Source of the DNA: Verrucomicrobiaceae bacterium
GTDB lineage: Bacteria; Verrucomicrobiota; Verrucomicrobiia; Verrucomicrobiales; Verrucomicrobiaceae
Assembly (NCBI GenBank): GCA_947507875.1
Contig: CANNQP010000005.1
Coordinates: forward strand, 1 to 64,000
DNA: 64,000 nt
Direction of reading: 5' to 3'
Shown: piece by piece, positions 34,472 through 44,171 of the stretch
How positions within the stretch are numbered: position 1 is the stretch's first letter
How the letters are laid out: each line of letters begins with the position of its first letter
The notes under the pieces: generated by a model
What the model was told of the DNA's origin: nothing
Databases searched by the model: none
Seen by the model: only the letters and a program-made list of their open reading frames with translations
Program-made: the position numbers and the translations under genes

Positions 34472-36448
34472 TCAACTCCGATTGCGCATGTCTCGGAAAG
34501 CAGCTTCCCACGAGGCCACTTTCGTGATGCTGAGATCATCAGGCCAGCCCAACAGATCCACATCGGATGCGAGTATGATTCGTCGAGGTTCTGCTGGACA
34601 CAGCTCTCGCGAAGACGCGATCAATGCTTGCACCAGCATCGTCTTGTCTTCATCGCTGCGCAGTTTGCCATGGCCGATGCGGCGACCTGCTGCGGTTTGT
34701 AGAATCCAACTGACACGTGTGCGCTGAGCTTCGGAGCTTCCATAGGTGACGACACTGATCCACGCGCAGTCCGCCAGTTCCGTTCGCTCCCGTAGTTCAG
34801 CACTGATGGACCACAGCTCGACCGCACGCTGATGCTCTAGGCAGCGCATGAGCTTGGGCTCTTCATTGAGCGCACGAATCAGAGCCGACGGACGACGTGT
34901 CTCGCCTGAAGCTTCAGACTGCAGAGCGCGCAGGTTCTCGGGCAGGCAGTGCTGCAGAGTTGTCTGCTGATCGAGCAGCATCTCATGCAGCAGGAAGAGG
35001 GATTCTTCTTCTCGGCTAAATTCTGCAGCATCGCCGAGTTTTGCCCAGGCTGCCCGCAGACACATTGCCACACGCTGCCACTCTTGCCAATCGCGGAGCA
35101 GAGGCATACGTCGTTGGCTTTCACGCAGGCCACGCGCCAGTTCCAGCAAGGCATGGGCCGAGTCTGGAAACTCTGCGCGAATGCGGGCTAGGCTGCTCAG
35201 GGCTCCATGACGCAGGCAAAGCTTTGCCGCAGCGCGCAGCACATCCGTCTGCTTTTTCATCAGATAAGATTGAGCGCGTCGTCCCACCCAGGCCAGCGCG
35301 GCTAGGGGATGCTGCAAGCTAACGCCCGCTGCCTGTAGAATCTGCCAGTCCTCATCGGTCGCAACAGTCATGAGAAGATCGTTTTGAAAACAATCCGCTT
35401 CATCTCGATACAGGCGCACTGCTTCGCGCCCTTTCTCACTTGTGGCGGGCTCACCGGGGAAGATCAGCTCGTCCAAAGATACCGCGAAAGCTGCTGGCGG
35501 CGTGATGCCTTGCTCCGCAAGAAACCAAGCAGCCACGGTTGCACGGTCACGCAAGGCGGGGGGGGAACGATCAGGCAGCAGATGCAAGCCGAGTGCTGTT
35601 AGGCGTGCAGCATCGGCCAACTGGCCTGAGCTGCGTGCGGTCGAAGCAGCCCGCATCAGGAGCTCCCATTCCAGCGGTCGGATTAGCGCGCCCGCAGGTC
35701 GTAGGTTGCCCTGGAGCCGCCAAATGCTCTGATGTCCCGCAGCATCCCAGGGTAAGTGACGCAGAGCGGTCACCACCCAGCGTGTCATTACTCGTGAAGC
35801 TGCTGGAAACCCATCGTCCGTTGGCAAAGAGGGACAGCGTCCAGGCCGCCAAGTCGGGTCCACTTGCTTGAAAAGCTGCTGCGCGATGGCGCACATGCTT
35901 TCAGAGCGATCTCCAGCCGCCACAGTGCCTAACCAAATCATCCAAGCAGTGGCTGGATCGGCGTGAGTTTTTTTCATTCGTGGCAAAGCCTCCGCCAGCT
36001 GTAGGCGCACCTTTTCCACGAGGGCAGGGGATGCCTCCGCCTCTTCTTGCAGCAACCAGCCCGCTGCCAGCGTCAGCGTGGCTAGAACTTGAGCCTGATC
36101 TTTGCTACGCAGAGCTTGAGATAGAAGCACCAGTGAGTCCTGACGACGTTCAGGCGGACAGTCCGCACACATCCAGGTGCGCCATAGCTGGTAGTCGGCG
36201 CGTGGCCCATGCAAGGCATCGCGACTGCGCCAGTATTCGCGCAGCGCACCGCGGCTAGGCTTGCCTGGCAGGCCGCGTCTCCAGGCTTCGTGTTCTTGGG
36301 CGATCTGTCCGAGCGGAGTTTGAGAAATCGCAGGCTTGGGAGCTGGGCGATGACGGAGGGAACGCTGGCTGGAACCGTGGGGGGAACGCATGAGGGGTGG
36401 GACAGTCAAGCTACGTCGAAGCTCAGGATCAGGAAAGCACGAAGCCAT
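34472..36448 (-). CDS. Large protein of unknown function
   Basis: There are about 658 residues if started at the ATG at 36448. A TTG at 36481 and an ATG at 36391 are alternatives and no ribosome site decides. The protein is Ala/Leu/Arg-rich and mostly helical, with TPR-like amphipathic stretches (QADAARLTALGLHLL-like, VLRAAAKLCLRHGALSSLARI). The last 120 residues change to an alpha/beta pattern (CAWISVVTYGSSEAQRTRVS and RRIILASDVDLLGWPDD) that faintly recalls the C-terminus of CHAT-type peptidase domains, but no catalytic pair is certain. It faces the compact kinase gene with only 4 bp between stops. No family recognised. Confidence 0.55.
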   Translation of the reverse strand: MASCFPDPELRRSLTVPPLMRSPHGSSQRSLRHRPAPKPAISQTPLGQIAQEHEAWRRGLPGKPSRGALREYWRSRDALHGPRADYQLWRTWMCADCPPERRQDSLVLLSQALRSKDQAQVLATLTLAAGWLLQEEAEASPALVEKVRLQLAEALPRMKKTHADPATAWMIWLGTVAAGDRSESMCAIAQQLFKQVDPTWRPGRCPSLPTDDGFPAASRVMTRWVVTALRHLPWDAAGHQSIWRLQGNLRPAGALIRPLEWELLMRAASTARSSGQLADAARLTALGLHLLPDRSPPALRDRATVAAWFLAEQGITPPAAFAVSLDELIFPGEPATSEKGREAVRLYRDEADCFQNDLLMTVATDEDWQILQAAGVSLQHPLAALAWVGRRAQSYLMKKQTDVLRAAAKLCLRHGALSSLARIRAEFPDSAHALLELARGLRESQRRMPLLRDWQEWQRVAMCLRAAWAKLGDAAEFSREEESLFLLHEMLLDQQTTLQHCLPENLRALQSEASGETRRPSALIRALNEEPKLMRCLEHQRAVELWSISAELRERTELADCAWISVVTYGSSEAQRTRVSWILQTAAGRRIGHGKLRSDEDKTMLVQALIASSRELCPAEPRRIILASDVDLLGWPDDLSITKVASWEAAFRDMRNRS

Positions 36449-36493
36449 GCAGAGCAACGGTTTCCATCGGCAACAAGTCAATCACTCTGGCCA

Positions 36494-37738
36494 TCAGGGC
36501 GAGACGATCTTTTCCACCTCGAAGGGTAGATTGGCTGTCGCTGCATGTCCTTGGCCATCCTTGACCCAAACGTGCAGACGATACACACCGGATTTTGTCG
36601 GAGCCTGGATCACAGCCTGATTCTTTGATGTTGAGATCACGGCTCCCTTGAGTGTGGCAGGCATCTTTAGTCTTTCCGCTGCGTTGTGCGTGGTTTTCTC
36701 TTTGAAGACGGACCATTCCCACACCAGCGCATCGCCCTCGGGATCTCGTGCCACGACTTCTGCTGTGAATGAGCCACCAGGTTTCACCGCTTCCTTCGGG
36801 ACACCGCGCATGGGTTCGATCTCAGGAGCTCGATTGGCAGGTGCTTTGCCACTCCACTTTTCCTGAAGCACATCGACAGACGGAGTCGCTAGGCCCTCGT
36901 TCGTCAGTAGGCCGAACCACGTCGCTGTGGCTTCAAATTTCCATCCCCATACAAAGGCATAGCTGCCCAGGCATCCCGGCACCTGAGCAATCACCTCATC
37001 ATATCCGCGGCGGATGCTTGCTGCCTTGGCAGTGCTGGTTTGCTCCAGCGGGGCGCCGGACTTGTGCTTGGGCTGTTCCCAGAAACCACGCGGCCCCCAT
37101 TCCGTCAGCATCCAGGGCCGTGTCCAGCCAATCTTGGGCAAACTTTCCCTCAGGCCGAAAATGCCTCCATAGGTGTTGATCCCGATGTAATCGAGATGCG
37201 GCGTGTGTTCGTTCAGACCCTTCGCTTTCTCAGCGCTCAGTCCAGCTACTGCCGTGAAGGTCGGATGCGCCGGATCTAGCTCGTGCACCATCAGGGCTAG
37301 CTGCTCCAGTTGCTGCCAGTAGGCCGCGTTGGTGCCATCGCCCTCCGCTTCATTGCCCAGCCCCCAGGCAAGCAGGGCCGGATGATCGCGGTAGGGCAGC
37401 ACCTCCTGTTTCACTCGTTCCCGCTGCTTTGCGCAGTGCTCAGGATTACGGTAGGAAAACCACGAGCACTCAGGTTCTAACCAAATTCCTGCACTCACTG
37501 TGAGGCCTAGCTTCGCCGCCGTCTCCAAGGTTTCGCTGAGGCGTCGCGTGCTCCAGGTTCGCAGCGAATTCGCTCCGCGTGCCGCTAGCTCGTCCAGATG
37601 TGTCTCGCCACCTGCTCCCTTCACGAAGTAAGGCTTGCCCCCACGGCTCATGCCAGTCTTCACGTTCAGAGTCACCGAGACTGGGGCAGCCTGGGTTTGA
37701 GTCATCGAAAGAAAAAGAAGGAGAGCGAAAGAACGCAT
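36494..37738 (-). CDS. Secreted glycoside hydrolase, GH2-type TIM barrel with Ig-like C-terminus
   Basis: The 414-residue exported protein (signal MRSFALLLFLSMTQTQAA) has the sequence pattern of clan GH-A barrels: GGKPYFVKGAGGETHL, GANSLRTWST, AWGLGNEAEGDGTN with the acid/base Glu after Asn, and RPWMLTEWGPRGFWE with the nucleophile Glu. Residues about 320-410 form a beta-sandwich (DPEGDALVWEWSVF, SGVYRLHVWVKDGQGH), a cadherin/Ig-like module. Substrate unknown; beta-glucan-type activities are common in this group. Confidence 0.8.
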   Translation of the reverse strand: MRSFALLLFLSMTQTQAAPVSVTLNVKTGMSRGGKPYFVKGAGGETHLDELAARGANSLRTWSTRRLSETLETAAKLGLTVSAGIWLEPECSWFSYRNPEHCAKQRERVKQEVLPYRDHPALLAWGLGNEAEGDGTNAAYWQQLEQLALMVHELDPAHPTFTAVAGLSAEKAKGLNEHTPHLDYIGINTYGGIFGLRESLPKIGWTRPWMLTEWGPRGFWEQPKHKSGAPLEQTSTAKAASIRRGYDEVIAQVPGCLGSYAFVWGWKFEATATWFGLLTNEGLATPSVDVLQEKWSGKAPANRAPEIEPMRGVPKEAVKPGGSFTAEVVARDPEGDALVWEWSVFKEKTTHNAAERLKMPATLKGAVISTSKNQAVIQAPTKSGVYRLHVWVKDGQGHAATANLPFEVEKIVSP

Positions 37739-37932
37739 GAGCTTATGAAATCAGAGAGCTCTAGATTCCTTCTTCCCAGTGCGGAGAAACAGACTTTATT
37801 TCTTCAAAGCCGTAAAAAACTGGATGTGCTGGCCTCTGCCTTGAGATGAATTAGATCAGAATTGAACATCAGCGTCTCATTCATCCGTGCTGGATGCGAT
37901 GCCGAGACCGCAAACGTTACGTTTGAGTCCGC

Positions 37933-38994
37933 TTACTTTTTTAGAAAGATACGCGCCGAGTGAATGTCCCCGTAAAGCTCATCAGGAGAGCTTTTGATCT
38001 GCGCCCAGAGGGCCACGAGCGTGCCATCGGGCAACTCGGTCAAACTCGGGTAGCAGGTGGACCAGCCACCGACTTTCTGGGGGCGATCCGCGAGCAAGGT
38101 CGGTTCGCTCCAGGTCTTTCCTTCATCGTGTGAGGTGCGGAGCAGCAAAGGAAAGCGCAGCGGGACAGGGCCGGGATTGGAGGTGAGGACGAGGGTGCCA
38201 TCGCGTGTGCAAAGCAGGTGGCTGGCGCTTGATGTCGCCGTGAGGCCGGTCTTCTCAGTCGCGCTCCAGGTTTCGCCGTGGTCGCGACTGATGGAGCGCC
38301 AGAGCTGGCCGTCCTTGGTGCGCAGGATCATGTGAACTGCGCCGGATTTCGTCTCCGCGATGGTCGGCTCGCCGCCTTGACCTTCGGGATTCGCCACCGT
38401 GCCGAAGCGCTTCCATGTCTGGCCGCCATCGCTCGATTTCAAGACGCCGCCGGCCTTCGTCCCACGCAGGTGCAGAGGCACGAGGAGTTCGCCCGTGGAC
38501 AACGCAATGCCATTGGAGCGTGTGGTGTGGTTCGGCTGGTTCAGCTTCACCGGCTCGGTCCACGTCTTCGCGGAGTCGCTGCTAGGACGAAAGTAGATGT
38601 CGATCTGGGGCGTGAAGGCGGAGAAAAAGAGAAAGGTCTCGCTCCCAGCCACGAACAGCACCGGATCGAAATCCGCCTGACCCACGAAGTCCTGCAACAC
38701 GCTCGCCGAGCCCCAGGTGCGACCTTGATCCTCTGAAAACGCCTGCACGATGCGCTGTGACGCCGCCCCCTCGGAAGGCGACGAAAACCACACCGCCATC
38801 AACCGCCCATCCGGCAGCAGCGCGATGCTCGGCCCCAGATTGTAGCCCGAAGTGTTCGCCGGGTCCTTTGCGTCCGTGCTCGTGTGCGTGAACACGACCG
38901 TGCGGTCGGTGATCTGAATGGTAGGCGAGTCAGCGGCATGGAGCGCAGACAACGTTGTGGCCAGGCAAGCGACGAGAAAGGAAAGGCGAAGCAT
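37933..38994 (-). CDS. Secreted exo-sialidase-like protein (BNR repeats)
   Basis: The 353-residue protein starts at the ATG at 38994 with a signal ending ALHAAD. Five Asp-box repeats of the SxDxGxTW type are visible (SEDQGRTW, SSDSAKTW, SSDGGQTW, SRDHGETW, SHDEGKTW), as expected for a six-bladed sialidase propeller. RLMAVWFSSPSEG and the closing SLTELPDGTLVALW fit the BNR-4/sialidase family. Whether it cleaves sialic acid cannot be told: the N-terminal arginine motif (FRIP) is not evident. Confidence 0.85.
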   Translation of the reverse strand: MLRLSFLVACLATTLSALHAADSPTIQITDRTVVFTHTSTDAKDPANTSGYNLGPSIALLPDGRLMAVWFSSPSEGAASQRIVQAFSEDQGRTWGSASVLQDFVGQADFDPVLFVAGSETFLFFSAFTPQIDIYFRPSSDSAKTWTEPVKLNQPNHTTRSNGIALSTGELLVPLHLRGTKAGGVLKSSDGGQTWKRFGTVANPEGQGGEPTIAETKSGAVHMILRTKDGQLWRSISRDHGETWSATEKTGLTATSSASHLLCTRDGTLVLTSNPGPVPLRFPLLLRTSHDEGKTWSEPTLLADRPQKVGGWSTCYPSLTELPDGTLVALWAQIKSSPDELYGDIHSARIFLKK

Positions 38995-39280
38995 GAGGCA
39001 AATACGGCTCATGAGACACGATTTTGAAAATCATCGGCATGAGAATGCCGATAGAAGAAGCGGAATTCCATTCTCCTGCCTCATCCTGGCTGTTGAGCAG
39101 CTAGAAGTGGCTTTAACCTTTTGGCAGATCGTTGCCGACAATGCATGTTGTTAGGTGTGAAAGGGGCCTTCTTGATCGTATCATCGGTTTAGGTGAAGTC
39201 AGTCGAAAGCAGGAGCGTCTTGACCTTGGCACGATTGTTGAGCTTGAGCTGGGCAATCGCGTCGGCTTCGATGTCAGGTT

Positions 39281-41164
39281 TCACTCGGTCTCGTTAGATT
39301 CCACAAACTTCAGCAGCAAGGGAAAGGCTGGCTCGGGCATCTTGCCGTGATCAAAGCCGTCAAGTTCGTGAAGCGTCGTGGCCTTGTGACCGGCGAGTTT
39401 CATCATGCGCCAGAAGTAGGCGCACTCCTCGTAGCGGCCCATCAGTTCTTTTTCGCGGTCGCCGGTAATGAGGAGAATGGGCGGTGCGTTTTGGCGGACG
39501 TGAAACAGCGGCGCGAGGTCGTCGATGATGGGTTGTGTTTCCTCGATGCCTCGTTCGTCGCGAATGGTGAAGTGCGTGATGACCTGCGGGCTCAGCGGAA
39601 TCAGACCGGCGATTTGATCAGCATCGACGCCGTGCCTGCTAAGCCACCGCTTGTCGAGGCCACACATGAGCGTCAAATAGGCTCCGGCGCTGTGACCGCT
39701 GACAAAGATGCGCTGTGGATCGCCGCCGAAGTCCGCGATGTGCTTGAACGTCCAAGCGATGGCCGCGGCGGCGTCCTCAACGAACGCGGGCGACTTCACA
39801 CCAGGGCTGAGGCGGTAGTTCACGGTGACGACTGCGATGCCTTGATGGCGCAGCGGCAGAGGGATGAAGCGCTCGCCCTGCGTCAAACCGCCGCCGTGGA
39901 ACCAGATGACGGTGGAAAAGGGCTTCTTGGTGGCCGGTGCATACACATCCAGCCTGCAACGCTGGTTCTCCGCAGCGCTGATGTCTTTCACCTCGCGATA
40001 CAGCAGCTCGCTCGTGAGGTGGTAGCCACCGTCGATGGTTTCTTTGCCGAGTTCGCGGCTCACGCTCGCGAGGATGGCCTCGGCTTCGGTGAACTTGGAG
40101 GCAAACATCCGCGTGGAGGCATCATCAAGCCTCTTGGCATCGCCTCCACGTTTGCGCAGCTGGTAAAGCATGATCGGCAGGCGCAGATCGGCCGGATTGC
40201 CACAGCGCGGAAGCTTTTCGAGATGGCGGAAGCCGTGGGTGCGTGTCGGTTCGATCATCGTGCCCTCGCCGTAGTCATTCCAGGTCGCGATCTGGATGAG
40301 CGGTGCCTTGCTTTCGAATGCTTGCGCTAGCGATTCGCTCAACGTGAGCCCCGCACGTGAGGCGATACCGCCATAGCTGGCATGCACACCCGCTTGCTGG
40401 TAGATGTCTTTGAAGCCGGGGAACGCGGTGGCGATGAAGGGCAGCTTTTGTGCATAGATGAGGCTGAGTTCCTTCTTCCACTGGTCCGGCGAGACCGATT
40501 TGCCACCTGTGACCGGCGGCCAGGCAAAAGCGCCATCGAGCCCGTTTTGCTTCACCAGATGCGAAAGGCCAACAACGAGCGGTTGGGAGCTCAAATCGAA
40601 CTTCCACTTCAAATGCTGCGGTCCAAAGACGAGCAGCACGGGACGACCACCTTGCTTCACATAGCTGGGATCGGTGAAAAAGTGCTCCTCGGCCCATTTC
40701 AGGTCTTTTTCGGCTTGTTTCACGTCCTCGCCATTTTTCAGCGACTTCACCGCCTGGTCCTCATAACACACCGCGAAGCTCAAACCGGCCTTTTTGAGCC
40801 ACGGGATGAACTTCTGCGTGTTGCGATGATTCATCGCGTGGTCGTTCAGGTCGCTCGTGCCATACCAATCGATCACGACGCCATCGAGCCCGGCGATCTT
40901 CATGAGCAGCGCCTGGCATTCCAGCGCGTGATCATCGCCCGAGTCGTACGGTCCGATGAGCGGGTAGTCATGCGAGGCGATCTTCCGCTGGTCATCCCAC
41001 TTCTTCTGCTCCGGATCGAAGTGATTCATCGTCCAATGCCAGCCCCAGGCGCTGCTGACGTCCTTTGTGGCATACCAAGGCATGTAGTGAACCAACAGGC
41101 GCGGCTCCGCCGAGAGCGTGGACAGCAGAGGAAAGAGAACGAAAAGAAGAACAGTGACGCGCAT
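39281..41164 (-). CDS. GH99-like glycosidase fused to a BD-FAE-type esterase
   Basis: The protein has 627 residues from the ATG at 41164 (signal MRVTVLLFVLFPLLSTLSAE). Residues about 20-370 resemble GH99/GH71-like endo-mannosidase barrels: LLVHYMPWYATKD, WGWHWTMNHFDP, LIGPYDSGDD, and the Glu-containing WNDYGEGTMIEPT. Residues about 400-627 are an alpha/beta-hydrolase of the BD-FAE group: VIWFHGGGLTQG oxyanion loop, nucleophile SGHSAGAYLTL, and LDGFDHG with the His. Together they suggest an exported enzyme that deacylates and cuts an acylated glycan. The order glycosidase-esterase is unusual. Confidence 0.85.
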   Translation of the reverse strand: MRVTVLLFVLFPLLSTLSAEPRLLVHYMPWYATKDVSSAWGWHWTMNHFDPEQKKWDDQRKIASHDYPLIGPYDSGDDHALECQALLMKIAGLDGVVIDWYGTSDLNDHAMNHRNTQKFIPWLKKAGLSFAVCYEDQAVKSLKNGEDVKQAEKDLKWAEEHFFTDPSYVKQGGRPVLLVFGPQHLKWKFDLSSQPLVVGLSHLVKQNGLDGAFAWPPVTGGKSVSPDQWKKELSLIYAQKLPFIATAFPGFKDIYQQAGVHASYGGIASRAGLTLSESLAQAFESKAPLIQIATWNDYGEGTMIEPTRTHGFRHLEKLPRCGNPADLRLPIMLYQLRKRGGDAKRLDDASTRMFASKFTEAEAILASVSRELGKETIDGGYHLTSELLYREVKDISAAENQRCRLDVYAPATKKPFSTVIWFHGGGLTQGERFIPLPLRHQGIAVVTVNYRLSPGVKSPAFVEDAAAAIAWTFKHIADFGGDPQRIFVSGHSAGAYLTLMCGLDKRWLSRHGVDADQIAGLIPLSPQVITHFTIRDERGIEETQPIIDDLAPLFHVRQNAPPILLITGDREKELMGRYEECAYFWRMMKLAGHKATTLHELDGFDHGKMPEPAFPLLLKFVESNETE

Positions 41165-41430
41165 GATTGGCCGTCTTCTGCCATGGGCAAGGTGTTGCCT
41201 CAAGCTTGGAGAGGGTCGTTCCTCAGCAACTCCATTTTAAGGACCACTGCGCTGGATGAGTTCACTTCGGAAAAAGGAACCGTCAAATCTTCGTCCAGGT
41301 ATCCTTTTAATTTCCAGATGCCGTTGATTCTAATGGGCAGAGTATTTCGCTCAAACCGCCCTTATTGCTGCGAAAAACAGCCCTTGATCTCCTGATTGAC
41401 GAGTGGGCCAGCGCTGGTAGATGCAAATGG

Positions 41431-41814
41431 ATGTCCATGACTCTAATCAACGATGTTCCCTCAGTTCCGAAGGCGGTTGGCCCTTATTCCCAGGCTGTAA
41501 AAACAGGTGATTTCCTTTTTTGTTCGGGGCAGATCCCGATTGATCCTGAGCTTGGTAAAATAGAAGCTCAGGATGTAGAAGGCCAAGCCATCCAGGTGCT
41601 GAAGAACATCCGCGAGCTTCTGGAATCACAAGGATTGAGCCTAAACCAAGTGGTAAAGTCCACGGTGTTTTTGACCAACATGGCTGATTTCCCCAAAGTG
41701 AACGCCATCTATCAGGAGGCCTTTGGCCATCACAAACCTGCTCGCTCGACAGTTGCGGTGGCAGGACTACCGCTCGGGTCTTTAGTCGAGATTGAGGTCG
41801 TTGTGCAGTGCTGA
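41431..41814 (+). CDS. ridA: RidA family enamine/imine deaminase
   Basis: There are 127 residues from the ATG at 41431, or 125 from 41437. KAVGPYSQAVKTGDFLFCSGQIPIDP is the classical family start. NIRELLESQGLSLNQVVKSTVFLTNM and KPARSTVAVAGLPLGSLVEIE, with the active Arg in PARST, complete the fold. RidA hydrolyses reactive 2-aminoacrylate-type intermediates made by PLP enzymes. It converges with the next gene. Confidence 0.94.
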   Translation: MSMTLINDVPSVPKAVGPYSQAVKTGDFLFCSGQIPIDPELGKIEAQDVEGQAIQVLKNIRELLESQGLSLNQVVKSTVFLTNMADFPKVNAIYQEAFGHHKPARSTVAVAGLPLGSLVEIEVVVQC

Positions 41815-41844
41815 TTTTGCAGATGCGGGGGCTTAGCAGTTAGG

Positions 41845-43158
41845 TTACTCCGTTTTTTTCAAACGGAATCCCTGCACGCGTCCATCGCCACGATACAGAT
41901 ACACTTTTTCGACATCCTCTCGTTTCATGATCAACCAGGGGGAGAGAAGATTTCTGCCATTTTTGGTGTAAACCAAATTATCTGCCAAATAGACGCAAGA
42001 GTGATAAGCATCCCCGGTGTTTTTATTCAGAAAGAATAAAATGTCTCCGTATTTGTATGGAGGTTCGACAGCTTCAAACCTTTCGAGCACCGCGCTTGTA
42101 GCTAGGCGGGAATCCAAAAGATACTCATGAGGGTCATAATTGAAAAAGTTGAGACAAGTCCAATGACAGTCCGGCAGCAGGCCTTGTCTGGCCATATCGA
42201 GACTTGGGTAAGTGTAAACCAGCTTCCGAACTAAGGCTGGCAGCATGTGCGAGAGTGGTAGGGCTTCAATACCATCCGTATCGACAATCGATTGCAGCAA
42301 AGGTTCGACATCTTTCCGTCGCAGACCTATGCCGAGAGTCCAGTAATTGACGACTTCCTCGATGTTAGTGTTGTGGTCAGCTTCAATTTTTACCATGAGG
42401 CCTCGCGTTCTGGTCATCGCCTTGAAGATGGCTCGGGCATCAGCTTCTCCCTGAGCTTCGCCCAAAAGCAGCTGGATGTCGCTGAACGCTATGGTCTCCC
42501 CTCGCTTGTAGGCAAGTTTTTCGATTTTGGTAATCAGCTCAGGACGCATTTTGCTGGTGCGATACCATTCCTGAATATTGCCATTGATAATCAGTACGGG
42601 ATCCACATGGAATTCATTGTCAGGATACTTGGCCAGTTCCACGTAGATGGTGGAGCGGGTTTCGGGCGAGATAGCTTCCAAGTCAGCAGCGCGAGGAAAG
42701 AGATACAGCATGCCATTGGTTTTCACCATGGTCTTGGTGTCCATGAGTGCATCAATCATGGCCTGGGACAGACCCGCAGAAGCAAAAAAACTGGGCAGCT
42801 TATCCAGGGCATCTTGAGGAAACACCCAGCGTGGCTGTGTGTTGGGCAGCGGGAAGTTGTCGATCAGGCTTTTAGGAGCTTCGAGATAAATGTAAGCACA
42901 GCGCAGCAATCCCCATGGACCGGGTTTGGCATAAAAGACGTTCGGGTTCCCAGCGAGCTTTTCCAGCATCTCCTTTCGGGGCATCGCATACTGGTTTTCG
43001 TTATGGTCGCTCTGAGTCAGGAGTATCCTGAGGTTATCAATACTGGAGATTTGCGCCTTCGTTTCAGATGCTGAAAGGAAGACGATCGCGAATAGCAAAG
43101 TCGCAAAAAAATGAAAGCGCAAGCGTCGCTGAAACGCTGATGAATGGCATGGGGGCAT
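41845..43158 (-). CDS. Secreted protein of unknown function, NlpC/P60-like C-terminus possible
   Basis: There are 437 residues from the ATG at 43158; a TTG at 43182 is also open. The signal is FFATLLFAIVFLSASETKAQ. The middle is helical without known motifs. Near the C-terminus WTCLNFFN, then YKYGDILFFLNKNTGDAYHSCVYLADNLVYTKNG, recalls the Cys...GD..FF...H order of NlpC/P60 or DUF1460-type amidase domains, with Cys and His as possible catalytic pair. Whole-protein function unknown. Confidence 0.55.
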   Translation of the reverse strand: MPPCHSSAFQRRLRFHFFATLLFAIVFLSASETKAQISSIDNLRILLTQSDHNENQYAMPRKEMLEKLAGNPNVFYAKPGPWGLLRCAYIYLEAPKSLIDNFPLPNTQPRWVFPQDALDKLPSFFASAGLSQAMIDALMDTKTMVKTNGMLYLFPRAADLEAISPETRSTIYVELAKYPDNEFHVDPVLIINGNIQEWYRTSKMRPELITKIEKLAYKRGETIAFSDIQLLLGEAQGEADARAIFKAMTRTRGLMVKIEADHNTNIEEVVNYWTLGIGLRRKDVEPLLQSIVDTDGIEALPLSHMLPALVRKLVYTYPSLDMARQGLLPDCHWTCLNFFNYDPHEYLLDSRLATSAVLERFEAVEPPYKYGDILFFLNKNTGDAYHSCVYLADNLVYTKNGRNLLSPWLIMKREDVEKVYLYRGDGRVQGFRLKKTE

Positions 43159-43244
43159 GACTGGTGGGGGGAGAGAAAACAAACCCAGATGTTGAGATTC
43201 CGCAGCTTATTTTTCCGATATCGAAGTCAAGCTTCAAACCGTAG

Positions 43245-44171
43245 CTAATCCATCAAATGGTTTTTAGCAGCCCATTCGTGTCCAGCCAGCCAGGCGTCCT
43301 CGACACGAGAGGCTTTGAATGCATCTCCAACAAAATGAACACGTGGTGGCAGGCAAGGCGAGGGGTGGGCAGAATCTATGCGGGCCAAGCGCCAGCGATG
43401 CCCGAGGGCAAGATCATACGCAGTCTTAGGTAGCTCCCAGCGATCTTCGATCCAAGTCCTGACCAAGGATGGATATTCGGCAGGCGGTCTCTCCAGATGC
43501 TCTCGACTGAACGCCTCTCCCAAATGGGTCACGATGACGGTGGATCCTGCGGCGATTCGTCCAGGTTTGTGATTTTCGCAAGCTGTCCATGCCAGGGGGG
43601 TGGATCGAGACCTGAAGGCATAGGTTTCTTGCGTGCGCCCCAACCCATCACCCCGATAAGCAAACACAGCCGCAAGGCAGGGGATATAGTCGATCTCATG
43701 CTCATCCAATCCCCAAAGTTTTGCAGTCTGTGGCCATGGGGCTGTGCAGATCACGTGATCAAATTCTTGCAACAGCGCAGGTGCATCTTCAACTGGGGTC
43801 TCCGTGCGCACTTCGAGTCCTTTCGCTAAATCACGGGCAAGGCGGCTATTTCCATCCCGATGAAACCAACGGCCTGTATCCCCCAGGATGCGGTTTTCTT
43901 CATCTCGAATCGGGAGTTCCAAGCGATGAATGGCGTCGCCACAGGCCTGCTGTACTGCGTGTTTAAAACGCTCATCGCGTAGAGTAAAGTATTGAGCGCC
44001 ATGATCCACCACATGCCCCTGCCAGCGTTTGGTGGCGCAGCGGCCACCGTAGCCACGTGATTTTTCAAAAATTGTGACATGCGCATTTCGACTCGTGAGT
44101 GCATGTGCTGCTGCGATTCCAGCAAGGCCAGCTCCGATGACGGCGATGCGTTTTCCAGTGAGATCGGTCAT
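43245..44171 (-). CDS. FAD-dependent amine-oxidase-like (renalase-like) oxidoreductase
   Basis: The 308-residue protein begins with the dinucleotide motif RIAVIGAGLAGIAAAHAL and FEKSRGYGGRCATKR, typical of small renalase-like flavoproteins. VDHGAQYFTLRD follows, and VHFVGDAFKASRVEDAW near the end closes over FAD. The ATG at 44171 is chosen because it overlaps the upstream stop by 4 bp. It forms an operon with the preceding four-helix membrane protein. Confidence 0.88.
   Translation of the reverse strand: MTDLTGKRIAVIGAGLAGIAAAHALTSRNAHVTIFEKSRGYGGRCATKRWQGHVVDHGAQYFTLRDERFKHAVQQACGDAIHRLELPIRDEENRILGDTGRWFHRDGNSRLARDLAKGLEVRTETPVEDAPALLQEFDHVICTAPWPQTAKLWGLDEHEIDYIPCLAAVFAYRGDGLGRTQETYAFRSRSTPLAWTACENHKPGRIAAGSTVIVTHLGEAFSREHLERPPAEYPSLVRTWIEDRWELPKTAYDLALGHRWRLARIDSAHPSPCLPPRVHFVGDAFKASRVEDAWLAGHEWAAKNHLMD

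Noticed and set aside
39189..39284. 31-codon minus-strand frame with GTG start overlapping the esterase stop
   Set aside because: Too short, no recognisable product, and no second line of evidence; the overlap can arise by chance.
39347..41395. Two long plus-strand frames (327 and 337 codons)
   Set aside because: Both are antisense to the GH99-esterase gene, whose two domains have intact catalytic motifs.
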